A stretch of 64,000 nt of DNA from Platycnemis pennipes (taxonomy: Eukaryota > Arthropoda > Insecta > Odonata > Platycnemididae). Where the stretch lies: positions 156,008,688 through 156,072,687 of the forward strand of contig OW121848.1 of assembly GCA_933228895.1 (NCBI GenBank), read 5' to 3'. A model generated the notes under the pieces. That model saw only the letters and a program-made list of their open reading frames with translations, was not told the DNA's origin and made no database searches. How positions within the stretch are numbered: position 1 is the first letter of the stretch; each line of letters opens with the position of its first letter. The position numbers and the translations under genes were made by a program. Below are positions 36,501 through 51,500 of this stretch, one piece after another.

Positions 36501-39500
36501 CGAAATTGATGACGACACATCGATTTTCCCCCAATGAGAGAAGCAAAAAATCACGCACGTTGCCAATTTCTTTTGCCAACTTACGAGGAACAGAACAATT
36601 TACTGTCACTACAGCGAATTACTCTGCGGGAACTTCGAGTCGTTTGAAAGGGAAATCTTTTCCATGGCAGTGTAATGCATTATTAATAGTTAACAGCGAA
36701 ATATTTTAACGGCAAAGGTAGAAAATTTCCCACGTCTTGAAGGAATTCTTACCAAGTACTCAACTATGTACTCTTATTACAACAACCTCAACCCTCTCCC
36801 TCTTGCCATATTAATAAATGCGCTGTCTTTCCTCACAAATGGTTATGCACGTGCAGAAGCGACAGTAAGCTTACTGAGGAAAGCAATTAGCAGATGCAGA
36901 AGCTCTTATCCTACGAGATTCCCTGTGACAAGTTTATTGGAATTGAAAAACTGGCTTGAGGAAGTTAACACTGCAAAACACATTAATACTAGTTCAACTT
37001 TGATCCCTATGAATCTGATAACTTACCCAAGACATTAAAAATCGTCATATATACTGAAATAAATGTGTTAAACCATAATGATAAATCTTGGTGAACCTAA
37101 ATCTTTCTCTGTAGTTTGCATTAGTCTATGCATCTTGTAATGATTCCCTCACTCACCAAGCTGATTCTACATTTTAAATTAATTTGCTCAGAAATTCTAC
37201 GCTGAACTAAAGCCATCGCTTCTACTTTGTATTAACACAGTTATTCCTTAGAAAATCAAGTTCATACTCGATGTATTCTACTCATCATGGGCATCAACCA
37301 CATAGGAATTACTCATTTCTTACCATATGACTTAAAAATTTACTTATGACACTATAATTTTATTTCGAAAAATAAATGCAATTCCACAAAATCACCTAAA
37401 AATTTACATCATAGCAACAATGAGAATTGACACGGTAAATGTTTTTCCAACAGTACTTATCTCACGGAAAACACCGTGGTTTATGCTTTTTCACTTATAA
37501 TGCAGTGCACGACGACTTATCACACTATCTTTGTAACTTTGGCTGCATCAGCTGCATTTTAATATCAGACCGATCGGCACGAGGACAGTATGAATTCGTA
37601 CGTCACCGGAACAATTTTGCAGTTCTTCATGCTAAATCCCAACAAATCCACTTCCTACCATTTATCCCACATTAAATCAACATCAAAAACTATTATTACA
37701 CATTATTTGTCATTTTCAAGGCCTTTGTCAGGGGAAAATAGCAAATAATGAGAGCACGTCACGAGCCCATGCGTTTGATTTACACATGGACATCGGAAAA
37801 ATTCTAATTTTAACATCACAAGCCACTCTAATTCAACAGAGGAGGTATTTAATATCACTATAATACTCAAATTATTGCTCATAAATGCTGAACTCCGCAG
37901 AAAACTTCGAGAAAAGGAAAGTACACTCCACACGAGAGCAGAGCTCACATTATATGTGCGAATTTTGCCATCACAGACACTGCCAAGGTTAAAAAGTACC
38001 TCAGTATAACTCACTCAACCGTAATAACTTTAATGCTTGACACTTTTTCTCTTGATTCACGGAAATTGAACTTTTTAGTGAGGTATGTTCAGTCCGATAA
38101 CCCATGAGCAGTCACTTGTACAACTCCTGGCGAAAACGCTTTAAAAAAGGGCTGATAAAACGTCGATCTGGTGCCTAGTGTCGAGGAGTAGAATTTACCC
38201 TTCTAGCTTCCATGTTCCGTATTTTGTAAAAATATATTCGCCCAACAAATTATTGCTTAGTAAGTCATATAAAACTTTGATTTTTATTATTTTATTTGTA
38301 TACACTGCTCTATACAGCTACTTACATTAAGCAAATTAACTGACTGTCAGATCACGTGTGACTGCGAAGAGTTTATTTTCTACAAATAATACTATTAGTT
38401 TTTAAGCTGTCGGCAGGTAAATTGTTTTTTTTTTGAATAAATTTGGCATGTGACCTCAAATAATTTGTAAATATATCATTGATATAAATGAGGAAGTTAT
38501 TCAAAACTATTAATACCTATACTGCGCTACAAAGAAACAATTAAAAAAGTATGAAAGTTAAAATTTAGGAACTGTGATCAGTTACATGAAATTTTGTGAT
38601 ATTAAGGGATATTTTTGTACCGTTCAATATGTGATTTTTTAAAAATTTGATGTTTTAAGAGGAATATACAATGATTTTATCAATTACATTTGAAGAAGAA
38701 CTTTCACTTAAAAATTTTTTTTAAATGCAAAAATTTTCCAAAATTTCCCAAAACTTTCCCAAATTTTTAGATGACTTAAAAATTTTGAAACAATTTTAAA
38801 AATGTTCGATATATTTTCAAATACTCAAAAATTATCCAAATTTTCGAAATTTTCCAAATTTTTTTAATATTTCATAATTTTCTAATATATTCCGAAAAAT
38901 TTCAAATGTTTAAAATAATTTTCTAAATTTTCTAGAATTTTCTAATAAATATAAAAATTGCAAAATTTCAAAAATAATTACAAAAATTTTCCGAAATTTG
39001 CAGATATGATGTATGCGTTGACTAGTGTCTTCATAAATCTTTTTTTTTCAAATCCAGATGTATTCGTGTCCATAAATACTCAGTCCTAAAAGACGTCGAC
39101 GACGACGTATTTTAAATTAATAAATATGACTAAAACTATTTTTTTTAAGAAGAGTATTATAATGGTGGACCAGCAACTACTTACTGCGTTGGAAAAGTAA
39201 AAATCTTAGCAGTGGATTATTTAAGAACATTGAAAATTTCATATTTGATACAGAAAACAAAATATAATTATTTTGGGTTAAATATTTTTGCTTGCTTTTT
39301 TCAATTTTCACTGTGCTCCTTTTAACGTGCTTTTTATCGGTAGAACCCGGTCATTCCCTGAAGACATTATAATTCTTTGTTTCATTCTCTGAGATATTAT
39401 GCTAGTACAATTTTAATATTGCAATTTTAATAAAGTGCTGATAAAATGTTGATCTGGTGCTTAGCGTCAAGGAGTAGAAATTACCCTTCTGGCTTCCATT

Positions 39501-42500
39501 TTTCGTATTTTTAAAAACTATATTCATCCAACAAATTATTGCTAAGTTAGTCATGTAAATCTCTATTTATTATTATTATCTTTGTATACACTGCTACTGA
39601 GATTAAGTAAAATTACTTTTAGATCAGGAGTACCTGCGAAGAGTTGTTTTATAGTATTGATTTTATTAGTTTTCAAGGTTTGTCGGCAGGTTAATTTTAT
39701 TTTATTAAATAATAGTGACTTTTGTCCTCAAATACTGTGTAAATGACAATAAATTAGGAAGTCCTTCAAACTCTTAGTACCTACACTGCACAGCAAAACA
39801 ACACTTAAATTGATGAAATTTTAAATTAAGGAACCGTGATCAGTTACATGATATTTTGTGATATTGTAGGATATTTATGTACCGTACTAATTGTGATTTT
39901 TTTTAAATTTGATGGTTTGAGATAAATAAACAATGATTTTTTCAATTCCATTTGGTGATGATTTTTCACTTAAAAATTTTTTTAAATAATTAAATTCCAA
40001 TATTTTGCCAGGAGCCCTTTGCAAAAAAACTGTTATATTTCAACAGTTACTGTTGAATTTCAACAGTTGGCCCAATTTACTGTTGAATATTTACAGAGTA
40101 ACTATTACATATAACTGTTGGCCTAAATTGCTGTTGAAATTTTCAAGTTTTTTTTGCATGGGAAGTTTATAAAATATTCCATTATTTTTCAAAATTTTCC
40201 AAAATTACCCTAAATATTTGAAAGGTTTTCAGTATTTTAAAAATAATTTGAACAAATTTCAATAATTTTCCAAATTGTGTCCAAATTTTTTTTAATTTTT
40301 CGAATTACTTAAAACATTTTTTGTTTGCCAACATTTTCAAAAAGTCCCAAACTAAATAAAAATTAATTATTTTCCCAAATTTTTCTTGACTTTAAAAAGT
40401 ATTTCCAAATTTTGACAAACAGTTTTTAAACTTTCATAATATTCCAGAATATTCCATAATTTGCAAAAATTTTCAAAAATTAACAATATTTTTTCAAACA
40501 TTCCAAATATTTTCCAAAATTTTGCCAAAATTTACTAAATTTCCATAACTTCCCAAAATTTTAATAATGTTGCTTATTATCTGGAATTTTTATTAACATC
40601 ACAAATTTTCCAAAAATGTTCTGTAATTAGAAAAATATTTTTTGTAAATAATTTTCAATTTCCCCAAATATTATAAATTTGTATTTAATTTCATTATTTA
40701 ATAATTTTATTTTATAAGTTTTTTTTGCCTTGCTAAATTTGCATGTGAGGGTCAATTTTTGAATTCGAACTGTAAAGAAAATATTTTATCTTTTACTGTC
40801 GCCTTCATTTTTTTCCTCAATCATTGACTTTTCAAAGGCTATTTATATTGTATTTTTGTTAAATGCATGAACATAATTTAGTATTCAAAAATATAAACAT
40901 AAAAATATTTTAAATACATATATTTATACTATTCAATTATGAATTTATACAAAAATAATCATTATTTATATTTTTTCCTTTTTATGATAGTGAGAACTAC
41001 AGATTGTTGAACCTTTTTTTTAACGTTCATCAAATATCGAGTTAAGACTTTTACTTGAACGATTATTGCAGCATTTACGTTTAACTTTTTTATTGATGTT
41101 CATTTGCATTCAAATCTAAAAAAATATACCTGTACTATTTATTTATTCTTCTATGCTCTTATTATTTTCTTCGGCATGCAAAGCATGCTTTGACTAGTTT
41201 CATAATGAATCTTATTTTTCAAATTTATAAAAATTCGTGTGAATAATTACTTTGTTCTAAACGACCTCGACGGCGACGTATTTTTGATAAATAAATACGA
41301 CAAAAAATTCTTTTTTTTAAGAAGCAGCGTATTTTAATGGTGGCCTAGTACCTAGTTACGCTAGAAAAGTTGAAATTTTAGTGGTGGATTATTTAAGAAC
41401 ATTTAAAATTTCATAATTGCTACTGAAAAGAAAACTTTATTATTTTGGCTTGAATATTTTAAATTGTTTTTTTCATTTTTCACTGTGCACATTTTAAAAT
41501 GCTTTTTAAAGGTAGAAACGAGCCATTCTCGGAATAAATTATGATTCTTTGTTTCAAATATTGAGATATTCTACAGCTGTAATTTCAACATTGTAATTTT
41601 AATAAATGGGTGATTGAGGACGCCTTGAATTCCTGTAAAGACTTCATGGGAAACTATCTGAAAATAACGTCAATTCCAAAAAAATATGCTTGTAGAGTAT
41701 TTAATTAAAGAAAAACTTTGATTATACATCGGAAAACGTTAGTCAATTGTTCATCGAACTGTGCGAGAGAAAACGAAGAAGAGAGCACCCAAAACAACCT
41801 GGCAACTCAGCGGCGTGACGTCAATGCCAAGATATAATGCACAGACTATAGTAGAGGCACTGCCTCTAGACTATAGCAGCGGCGCGCGCTTCAATCGGAG
41901 CCGTTTAATTTCAACCGACATCTCGACCAATCAGGAAGCACCAGACCCAGGCCGAAGACATTACCCAACCTAATTCCTGTATGCTGATATACTAATAAAC
42001 CTATCGTAACACCTTTTAGCAAACCTGCTGCTGCATTGTCTAGTTGTGATCAAACCTAGCTTATTCGGATCCCATGCACTGGCTGTATATTCAAATTGGG
42101 GTCTGATAAGTGAAAAGTAACATCGCTCTTTTGTCTTCTCGTCACATTTCCCGAGAACTCTTTTAATAAATCCTAGCTTCCTCTTGGCTCGGCCGCATCC
42201 ACATATTCCGCATATGGATGTGTCTTCACCACGATGAATCTTTAGTGAGTGTTACACACTTTAGTATCTTATGGATTCAACGCTTTAAGTAGTAATTTTA
42301 CTAATGTTCGATGACAATTTTTGCCTCTATTTTGTTGCAGACGATTGGCGTTGGCGCCCGGCTGGGCATTGAGGAGTGCCAGCACCAGTTCCGCATGAGC
42401 CGATGGAACTGCTCGACCTTCGTCAACTCCTCTTCCGTGTTTGGCGGCGTCCTCTCCATCAGTAAGTGCACTCTTAAAAGCAACAGAAACCAATGTCAAC

Positions 42501-45500
42501 CAACGAATGCAATACGAACTGTTTCGTAATGAACTCCTTACATTTCGGCAAGAGTTGGGCCGGGATTACGATGAACGTTTTCTGGCGTGACGGAAACGGA
42601 CGGTGGCGGTGAACGCTGACGTAGCGACTCAATTGTTGTTGGTATATCACGATCGACGGTGGTCCAATATGGAGGCTTGGCGAACACTCACCTCTTAGGT
42701 TCGAATTACTGTAAAACCGTATTTTTTTACTTTTTTTCAAAGATTTTCTAGCGAGAGTGAAGTGCGAACACAGCAAGTTGTGCTGTGAAAATTTCATCGA
42801 AAAAGAATGATTTTTAGGGGTCGAAAATATTTTTTGAAAAGGGCCACCCTCATCCGAACATTTACCCCCAATTTATGTTCAAGTCACTCGTGAATGGCTG
42901 ACGGAAACCAACGTGACGGGAAAGCTAGACCTCGACAAGCTTTCCTCAACGTCCGTCGGCGGCTCTGTCATCGTCCGGCCATCGTAATTAGCTTCATTGC
43001 GTTCCAATTCTTCTAGCTTCAAAAGTTCCACCGTCCGTTTCCGTCACGTCAGAAAACGTTCATCGTAATCGCGGCCTTAAAATGACTGGTCCCAAGTGAC
43101 TTCATTGACTTCATGTAAGTTTCCGCTTAGTTACCTTTGAATTTAAATCACGAAAGTACAGCCTTGCATGTTCCAATGGAGCACCATGGAACCGGGTCTC
43201 ATTCTGTGTTGCTAATTACTACATATTCTATTCATCTACATCTACTGACGATCCTGCAAGCCACAAGGGGTGAGATACGTGGTGTGATAAAATATAACGA
43301 GAATTTTAGTTTTCCTTAAAGAATATCAATTTATTGATCGGCATCAATTTTGTTCCTTTAAAATAATCCCCCACAGATATGAGATCGCTAATATTATTAT
43401 ATCTGAGGGGGATATAATAATATCTCTTTATAAAAAATACTTGCACTTGTGGAGGCATTTTTTCCAATCTTGGAAGCACTTCAGAAACACTCTTTTCGGT
43501 ATGAGTTGAGCTCCTTCAGCGATTCTGTTTTTATCTCATCAACGATGGCAAAACGTCATCCTTTCATGGTTCTCTTCAGCCTCGGTAATAGAAAGAAGTC
43601 CCAGGGGGCTATTCCCGGCGAATACGGTGGCTGATGCAAATTACGGTTTGGGCATAGGCATTGGAGGTGTGAGCATTATCGTGCAAAAATTTCCACGAGT
43701 TGTTTTTCCTCAATTCTGGGCGTTTTCGTCGCATTGCTTCACGCAAACGGCGCATTACTTCCGGGTATTATTCCTTTTCGACCACACGACCATATGGCAG
43801 GAACTCATGATGCATTACGCCGTTTAAATCAAAGAAAATAGTGAGATGTGTGATAAAAAACAACGGGAATCTCCGTTTTCCTTAAATAATTTATTATTTA
43901 TTAATCGGCATCAATTCTGTCCCTTTCAAAATAATATCCCTCGCTAAAATCGTTATTTCTTGTTCACACCACGTATCACCCACTGCGTACATGTACTAAC
44001 CTCCCCTTTCAGCGAGAAGAGAGGAGCGACTGAGGAAATGGATAAAAGGAAGGGCAAGAGGATCGGAGAGGAAAAGGGGAGAGGGTGGGAGGATCAGCGA
44101 GTCACGTACTAATACGCAACAAAATGCATAGTTTATGACTTGGTATTTTAAAAAAAATATATTTAGTGAATTGTGTGAATGAGAGGTATTACGTAAGGAT
44201 GAATAGGTTACCCGATAGGAAAATGGAGGGGAGAGGTGCAACAAACAAATATTAGGATTGCTGACCAATGATGATGACGATGAAGAATAATTAAAAATCA
44301 TGAAATGAAAAAATCATTAAATTTTTCAACAGAGTATTTTATATATCAAGGTTCGTGCTTAAATATGTCTTCAATCAGGTAATTGGGTAAAAGCTGAAAA
44401 ATATCTACTGCTAACTTTAGTTAGTGTTGTGAACCAATAATGGAAACCGAGTTGAAATGTTATGCAATTACAGCTGTCCCTACAATTGCACCCGGGCGAG
44501 TTATCTTAAAGATAACAAAGAAAATTCTCCCTTTAAAAAAAATGAAGGAACACTGGAGTAAAAGGAAATAAATGTTGGCCTAATTGATAGAAAGAGATTT
44601 CCAATTTTGCTGGTAATTTCCCAACTATTACTTTAGCTTTGCTGAATTTAGGGAAAGGTGCTATCCTTGCTGCCAAGGTGAAAATGACAAATATTCCTTG
44701 TTATGTTAAAAAAAAGTTTTTCCACAGCATACTTTTCATGCTATGTGTTTTTTTCTAATTTATCATTTCTTTCGTTATTTTTTCTTTCATTTGCAAATAT
44801 TGTGACGATCTCTATTACTGTGCCACCTCCAAAAATAAATATCCCACTATTATTATTATTATACTCCACATGACGTGAAAGTTGGAGGCCAATTTGGAGG
44901 TGAATGTGTAAACCCATTCTTGGAACTTGGAAGGCCAGACACCGTTCCATAATCCGCTCTTTCTGCGCAGAGAGCCGGGAGACGGCGTACGTGTACGCCA
45001 TTTCGTCGGCGGGCGTGGCGTTTGCGGTGACGCGGGCGTGCTCGCGGGGCGAGCTGAACGAGTGCAGCTGCGACGAGAAGGTGCGGCAGCGGAAGGCGCG
45101 GCGCAACTGGCAGTGGGGAGGCTGCTCCGAGGTCAGTCAGTCACATCCATCGACAAATCACAGCCTTCCAAGGGCGAACGGGAAACCACACGTTTGCAGG
45201 GATTTAGCACAGCACCCAAAAACTAAGACCACAGATTCAAGCCGTAGAATAAAGTTCACACAAAACCTGGGACAGAAGTTGCAGAAACATTCCTTTTCTC
45301 ATGATATAAACACATAAAAAGTCAGTCGTACTGTGGCAGATGGGATTATTGTATAAAATTACGAGGCTGCTTCAAAAATCAATAAAAATTCAGTGTTGCT
45401 CGAGCATTAAACTCCAGGCCTGTCAAACTTGCACGAAGGGATTGAGAAACTAGACATTTGCAAACCGCTGCCATGACCATCTGAGTGTATAAAGTACTCA

Positions 45501-48500
45501 AACATAGACGGATTGTAAGACAGGAAGGCATAATATGCCATTTTTGCAGCTTAGAATAAGTAAACTTAGATTTTCTTATTAATATCCCCTAATAGCTTCA
45601 TTGCAGTCTATTAGTCTCCCCAATTTTGCGTGGAGAAAATGAAATCTTGAAACTGCCTTAAAATCTATTTGCCAAATTTTATTTTCATATCTTCAAATCA
45701 TTTTGCTGTCATCGTACGCCGGCACAAGTACATTAGAAATATAGGTATTTATAACATTTTAGGTAACTTGCCGCTTTAAATTTCTGCAGGAGATATATTC
45801 TGTATTTTTACCTACGATATGATAGTGCTTCCCAAACAAAGTCTTCACTAATTTCTACACTCTGCTAAACCTGCCGCACCAACTTTTCACAAACCTTGCT
45901 GCTCTTTGGTGTGAACTGTCTAGTTCTCTGATCATATCTAATTTATTTGGAACCCTTACTTATGCTCGCTGCATATTCAAGGTGTGGCCTAACAAGTGAA
46001 CGATAATACAGCTTTGATGTTTTATTCAATATTATTTCTAGGTATGCTGTCATTTCAGAAGCTAATGTTTTATACACTCTGGCAGGAATATGACCTGGGC
46101 CTGGCGATTTTTTTGGGTCTGATGCTATTTAATTAGTACCCTATTCCACGAGACAATTTGAGCATTATAATTTGGGGCATTTTTGACTGAAAGTTTCCAG
46201 CGATGGGTCGAGTGTATTGTGTGAAAATGTGTCGAAAAGGCTTTGGAAAAAAGTGTTTAAATAATTGACTCTTTCTTAATTGCCAGTAGCCATAATTCAT
46301 TAATCTAATATAAGTGTGTGCACTATGGACCTAACTCCTTGAACCTCTTTCACGTTTGCTCAAAAGGCTTTTGAAGCATATTCTAAATGTCTATTTCATC
46401 CAGGGTCTTTCTTTTGTAAATTGGTTAAGCTTGCCTACATGCTCTCAATTCGTTATAGTTTTGGCTAACTCATTTCTTTCCTCAATCGATATATCCTGTC
46501 CTGAATTCTTTTTTCCTGAATCTTCTTCTTCATACTTTTTGTCGCTTTACTGCTTTCGTTATCTCCAGGTTATTCCACCTCGGCTCCGAATAATCCCTCT
46601 ATCTATGTGGTATGTATTTGTTAACTTCTTCGCGCTTACCTAAGCAAATGCTTTCCACATATTTCCTGTATTTAAGTATTTGCTGAGTTTGTTAAACACA
46701 TGGAATGAATTCCTTTACTCCTATTTCATTCTGTCATTATTTTCTTTACTAAACAAGTAAATCCTTCTTTTTGTCCTATAGTTTTTATCTAAGTCTAGGA
46801 TAAATTTACCATGTATCTCTTATTCCTCTATCCGTATCTATGTTTATAACTTGTTTAGCTATATAAATCTTTTTCACTGGTCGGTGATGTTGATAGGTAC
46901 AGAAAAGAACGGCGCAAATATCTACAACGGTGATTTTCCGAGTTCCTTGCCCTTCCCAGCCATCATGTCACGCCTTAAAAGACAGACTGAAGTTCCCAAC
47001 TAGTTAAGTGCCCTTATCTTTGTTCCGAGAATGAAACTATCCTATTTCAGGCTCAAGTTACATCAGTATATTTGCGTCGGTGTCTTGTGGTGTATAATAT
47101 GCACCTATATATAGTATCCTCTTCACTTTATTAACTTACTTTTCGGAAAATCAAATACTTTCGACACAGCCCTCGAAAAATTAGTTTTATTCTACTGGCA
47201 CATGGGCCTTGTACAGTTTTAAACATATCTCTTTTATTTCTATTGATTCAATCCTTTCCATAAATTGTAAACGATATCGGAAATGCCATTCAATATCCAG
47301 CTTTCTGTCCCAATAATTATATCTGAAACAATATTTTGAATGAGGTGGTGAGATCCAGCTGCTTCATTTTTTAACAATGGAAATTAACTGCTGCTGCAAA
47401 AACAATTCCTCCTACAAATAGCCAACCTTGGTACTTTTTATCTACCTGTGTTTTCCTCGATAATTCATATGACGGCTCAATGCTTGAAGTATCCATTACC
47501 TTTGTTTGTATTGTTATCGAAATCAGCAAAACACAAATGTATCCTAATTATATCCTTGGTTTATATCCACAGATATAAACCAATCACTGCAATCGGAGGC
47601 AGAGTCGCTCTCCCATTACAAAATCCAACCTGATATTCCTCTAGACTTTTCGTTTGCTCTATTTCCCATCTTTATGTTGACGATTCCAAGTGCAACCTTT
47701 GCCGCGAGTAGGATTAGAACTTAAGATCCATTAGTTTTCACATTCTTCCGTAAGTCTCTTTTATGTTCTAGGTATTAAAACTGTCTTTTAAAGACCTCCT
47801 AACCAAACTCCTTCCTTTTATATCTTACGAATAAATCTATAAAATCTCTCTCTTCTCTCACTAAGCTCCTCAGTAACTCAGACAGGATATTATTAGTGCC
47901 CACCGCTTTCCCCGCCATCATTTCTCGCAATACCGTCTCTATCTCACTATCCAGTGTTCCTGGCCTCGGCTCTTCGTTATTTACGCCCCACCCGACGCTC
48001 CTAGGCCTATTATCACTGCTATTAAGTTCTTCCTCGTATTCCTTCCACCTAAGCTAAATCTTCATCAGAAAATACCTGGTTTCATCATTAAAGTTCCTGT
48101 TCATCCTTTGATGCACAGTACCGTTTTTCAATTATTGAAAACAAGTTAAATGTAAATCTTTGAGTAAAAGACACGCATTAATCCTTGTTTGAATCATTTC
48201 CACTTATTTCCCTCTCTGAAACTTTTCGCGCTTTCTCCATATTTCGTTCATTGGTGTAGAGTTTATTTCCTTATTATACATTTTACCTACATTCGTGTTT
48301 GCATACTTCATTTTCCTATTTCCTTAATTGAGAAAATTCCTTCTAACATCATATCTGCTGTTATCCATCGCTTCTTGATACTTCTAATTCTCCAATTGCC
48401 CACTCCGCTCCTATTCTGATCCCTGTCTGTATTTCTTCTCACCCTTCGACTCTTTCTCCTTTACTATCACTTCTTTACCACTAAGCTATGATCCGAGCGT

Positions 48501-51500
48501 GCATCTGATCATCTACGTCTTTTTTGCTATTTTTTCACGTTTGCCTGATGTGGTTGCAATGAAGTTGGTAGCTCCCTATGTTCAAAAAAGGCTTTTTTCA
48601 AGTGTACGTACGCCTGCGATGATGTTAAAACTTTTTTTTTTAAGCTCACTTAATTTTTCCTTCTGAAGAACTTCACTGCTTTCTCGCCGCGGTCATTTCT
48701 TTCGTTCATTCTATACTCCCCTACATCATCTCACTTTTGTCCCTCCTTTCTCCAATCTTGTTCATTGATTCTTTTTTCTCTTTACTTCCGCTATTAATAC
48801 TTCCAACTGCTTATATATTTCGTCTACTCTCTTATGCCCACTTGGTGGCACGTACAACCAACGTGATAACTAGCTTTGTCGGCACTGCTTTTACTTCTAC
48901 TATCTATATTCTATTTCTCACCACTGATATTGCTGGAATATAAGTTCCGGTAAAATTTACCTTTATTCCCTAGAGACAACGACTTTGCATTCGGAGCGTC
49001 GTAATCGAAATTAGTACTACCCCTTGAGAAACCCAAGAATATATTTTTAATTAAGTTTTTGCTTTAGAAAATGTTTATTGAAATGAATAATATAATTACA
49101 GACATCACTTCCGTGCTTCGAATACACTTAAGCAACCTCTGAGTTAATACCTGAAATGTAAATAATGGATAAATGAAGCACGATCAAATATTTATGTTAT
49201 TATTGCTCTATACCAATCATTGTCATCATGCAGTTTGGTTGCAGACAAATTGAAATCGAATTCATGTTTTATAATACAATGGGTAGTCGCGGAATTCGCG
49301 GACGTTTGTCCGACCACAGCCTGCGAGAGAGGAGGCTGTGGTCTCTGATGCACCTCAGACATGAAGATGGTCTTTGTTTTCTTCCAGGACATCCATTTCG
49401 GGGAGCGATTTAGCAGGGACTTCGTGGACTCGCGGGAGAACCCAGAGACAGCCGAGGGCCTCATGAACCTGCACAACAACGAGGCCGGACGTCGGGTAGG
49501 TACTCTTAAGGGCGCGCCTGGAGTCTTGGGGACGCTGGACGCGCGTTTTCACTCAGTTCATACAGAAGGAAGAAAATAAAAGTGTTAAGAAAATATGTAG
49601 TGTTGACAGGAAAAAAGCAGTGGATTTATTTCTCATTTTTCGAGTAGTGAATGGAAGTTTACACGAGTCTCTTCCTGTTCAGAATAAGTCGGAATTGTAG
49701 TAGGTGACATTATCCTGCGCAATTCCACAGTTTTTTTTAAATAATACTCTTCTTCTACTTTTAAACTAATTGTGGATAAATTTTTTAAAAAGTGGAATTG
49801 CAAAGTATATTTTCACCTGCTAGTAATGGAGTTATCAAAGTATCGGCCGCTTTCATCAACTACATCAAGTTGGAATGGGGTCGTTTACAATATTGTTTCA
49901 CTGCTGAATCTGAAAAGTTTGTAATAAGAATGCCAGTATTTTTACGTTCTTCGATCCGTCTATTAGTTCTCGAGTTATAATCGGCGAAAAACTGATTTTT
50001 TTAGCCCTTTGGGAAAAGTGGCCGTGCAAAGGACTTATACGTCATCCACTTCGTCCAATCACGACTGAGACCGCAAAGCTCCTTCGCTATCACAATGGGG
50101 GACACACATCTAACTTTGCCAATGGAATTGGTTGCGACAGGATCTGTACGAGCAGTCTTTCCGCCCACCCTCCTCTCCACTCCCCTCCCTTTCCCTAAAA
50201 ACAGTCAAGGACGGGAGGTGGATGACGTTGTAATCCTTAACTTGGCATTAATAGTGTGTGCCTAAAATTGAAGGCAAATAAGGGAGAAATATTTTGGGTC
50301 TTGGATATGTTGCCCAAATAGTTCATAATTCTGCTCAATCGGCAATGAATATCATTCCATTGGATATAGAAGGATTTGTAATTGAAGTGTTTTGTTTGTT
50401 CCATTTGTTTGTACTGTGATAGTTGAGAGATTTAAAGAGTTTTGTCAGTTTGATGGTCTCCAATACAAAGAAATTCTTTCTGACACAGGAGTTTTGGCTG
50501 ATGATGCTGATTTTTACTGTATTTTTCTCTGCCAATCGTTACGCCTTCTTTCATCCAACGATCTACCGACGTTATAACTATCCTTTGATGCATAAGGTTG
50601 ATGTGTAAGACTTGTAGACTTGTAAGACTATTATTTCATTTACACAATATTTTTCCTCCAAATACCAGGTTAATTCCACGTGGATTTCCTATTTTTTCCC
50701 TCATTCTATTCTCCGCAACGCTTCATAAGGATCGCAACTGTATATGTATATATGTCGCAAATGTTTCACGCCCCCCAGAGGCCAGTCCGACTTCCGTCCG
50801 AATGATGCACATCCGCTTCCTCCTTCCGCAGTCCATCCGCTCGCAGATGCAGCGCGTCTGCAAGTGCCACGGCATGTCCGGCTCGTGCACCGTCCGCGTG
50901 TGCTGGCGTCGTCTGCCGCTCTTCAGGCACGTGGGTGACGTGCTGGCGGCTCGCTTCGAGGGGGCGTCCCACGTCCGCATGGTGGAGCGTCGGCCGCGTC
51001 TCCAGGGGGGGCACGGGCGTCGCGGGCACGCGGAGGCGAGGAGGCGGGCGCCGTCCAGGGCCGGCGCCACCCCTCAAGGCGTCGAGTTCCGGGAGGACGC
51101 GCTGCGGCCCAGGGTCAAGAAGCTGAGGGCCATGGGCCGCGACATGAAACAGCCCAACCGGACGGACCTCGTGTTCCTCGAGGAGTCGCCCGACTACTGC
51201 GAGAGGAACGACACGTAAGTGCTTGCCAACTGTAGCAGGCGTAAAATATATTAATCCGTGTTGCACTGGTAAAAATTGTACTGCAAATAGCCAAATACGC
51301 AATCAATATGAATGCTTCTAACTCTTTCGTCGATAATGACGATACGGATAATAATGTTACACCTACATCTACTCGAAACCCTGCAAGCCACCGCGAGCGT
51401 GTGTGGCAGGGGGTGAAGATCACCAAGAATGCACTATTCACATGAAAACAAGCAACTATAGGGTCTCATGCAACTAGATTATTAGTATCTATAGTATTGA

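Larger units (their letters stand above)
21560..42340 (+). other. 20.8 kb Wnt intron
   Basis: It starts gtgaga and ends ttgttgcag. It carries most of the repeats listed below. A retained host gene inside it is not evident. Confidence 0.85.

Noticed and set aside
50598..50831. Upstream extension of the Wnt exon (open frame continues left of 50832)
   Set aside because: Residues before SIRSQMQ do not fit any Wnt; splicing at 50832 gives exact spacing between AGR and CKCH.
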